Both the position numbers and the translations under genes were made by a program. A DNA stretch of 64,000 nucleotides from Deltaproteobacteria bacterium (GTDB taxonomy: Bacteria > Desulfobacterota > DSM-4660 > Desulfatiglandales > Desulfatiglandaceae), in assembly GCA_021737785.1 (NCBI GenBank), contig JAIPDI010000014.1, positions 1-64,000 of the forward strand, in the 5' to 3' direction. Below the pieces are notes generated by a model. It searched no databases and was not told where the DNA came from. It worked only from the letters and a program-made list of their open reading frames with translations. Positions within the stretch are counted from its first letter, which is position 1, and the number at the start of each line of letters is the position of its first letter. Below, in pieces: positions 63,628 through 64,000 of the stretch.

Positions 63628-64000
63628 TCATGGCTCAACTATTGAAGCGCCGATCATTTCCCCCATATGAACATACACCGATCCTTTATCAAGGGGGATG
63701 GAAAACTCCACACGATCCGGCTCGAACAAAAGGATGATGGCGGAACCACCGTAAGCAAAATGGCCCAATTCATCTCCTTTCTCAACAACATCACCTGCCT
63801 GTCGGATGAATTCAATCGAACTGATCGTAAACATCCCCACGCTGACCATCCCCACCAAGCCAAAGTCATCCGTGTCAAATATAAAGTAGCCACGGCGATG
63901 TTCAAAGAAATAATCAACCCAGCCGCCGGTCATTCCATAATACAGCCCCGCAAGCTGGGCTTCAGAGATGATATCGCCTGTCACCGGAGAGTGGAAGCGG
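63628..64000 (-). CDS. psd: Phosphatidylserine decarboxylase, C-terminal part (cut by window edge)
   Basis: The 3' 124 codons of a gene running in from beyond the window (frame open to 64000). The segment FAYGGSAIILLFEPDRVEF corresponds to the F-x-x-G-G-S-T self-cleavage region that creates the pyruvoyl group in Psd; here the usual Thr after Ser is Ala. It would make phosphatidylethanolamine at the inner membrane. The proenzyme's first part is outside the window, so completeness cannot be judged. Confidence 0.8.
   Translation of the reverse strand, partial: RFHSPVTGDIISEAQLAGLYYGMTGGWVDYFFEHRRGYFIFDTDDFGLVGMVSVGMFTISSIEFIRQAGDVVEKGDELGHFAYGGSAIILLFEPDRVEFSIPLDKGSVYVHMGEMIGASIVEP

Overview
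The window looks like chromosomal DNA of an anaerobic, selenoprotein-using Desulfobacterota (deltaproteobacterial) bacterium. The evidence is the housekeeping gene order (phoH, HDIG phosphodiesterase, ybeY, pdxJ, acpS, tsaE, lysC, tsaD), a glutaconyl-CoA decarboxylase alpha subunit beside an acyl-CoA dehydrogenase and an HdrD-like Fe-S protein, a DsrE-family protein, and at least two genes in which an in-frame TGA occupies a conserved Cys position. No tRNA, rRNA, CRISPR array, integrase or transposase was recognised. The DNA is GC-rich, and many intergenic gaps carry short dispersed palindromic repeats.

Layout. 0.1-13.8 kb is a rightward housekeeping run: RNA metabolism, PLP and CoA biosynthesis, t6A tRNA modification, aspartate kinase, rsmA, panC, metK, ahcY. 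14.0-18.8 kb is a catabolic module: a leftward HdrD-like selenoprotein, divergent from an acyl-CoA dehydrogenase and gcdA, probably for glutaryl-CoA or glutaconyl-CoA. 19.2-20.5 kb is a compact arsR / unknown protein / dsrE module. Its dsrE is a clear selenoprotein, and its middle gene also carries an in-frame TGA. 20.8-27.6 kb holds a degenerate acyl-AMP ligase, a membrane adenylate/guanylate cyclase, and a lipoprotein / TolC / multicopper oxidase operon. 27.8-34.4 kb is a leftward RND efflux operon (tetR, outer membrane factor, adaptor, pump) with a perfect 22-bp palindrome before tetR. 34.9-46 kb contains a metallo-hydrolase, DUF2889, valS, a Znu-type ABC transporter, a SpoU methyltransferase, a pseudo-receiver, and a YidD-like/TPR pair. 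46-54 kb has hflKC, an ACT protein, recJ, kdsB, queD and mscS. 54-64 kb has a beta-hydroxyacid dehydrogenase, acetoacetyl-CoA synthetase, an arginase-fold enzyme, the aspartate decarboxylase/antiporter pair aspD-aspT, a DcaP-like porin and the edge of a phosphatidylserine decarboxylase gene.

The most notable signal is selenocysteine recoding. Three in-frame TGA codons within 6 kb (14670-14672 minus, 19703-19705 plus, 20367-20369 plus) are each followed by a hairpin whose GG-containing apical loop starts 20-22 nt after the TGA, which is the geometry of a bacterial SECIS element. An automatic gene caller would split or truncate all three genes. Two of the three sit in the small arsR-X-dsrE module, which may be a selenium- or sulfur-linked redox system.
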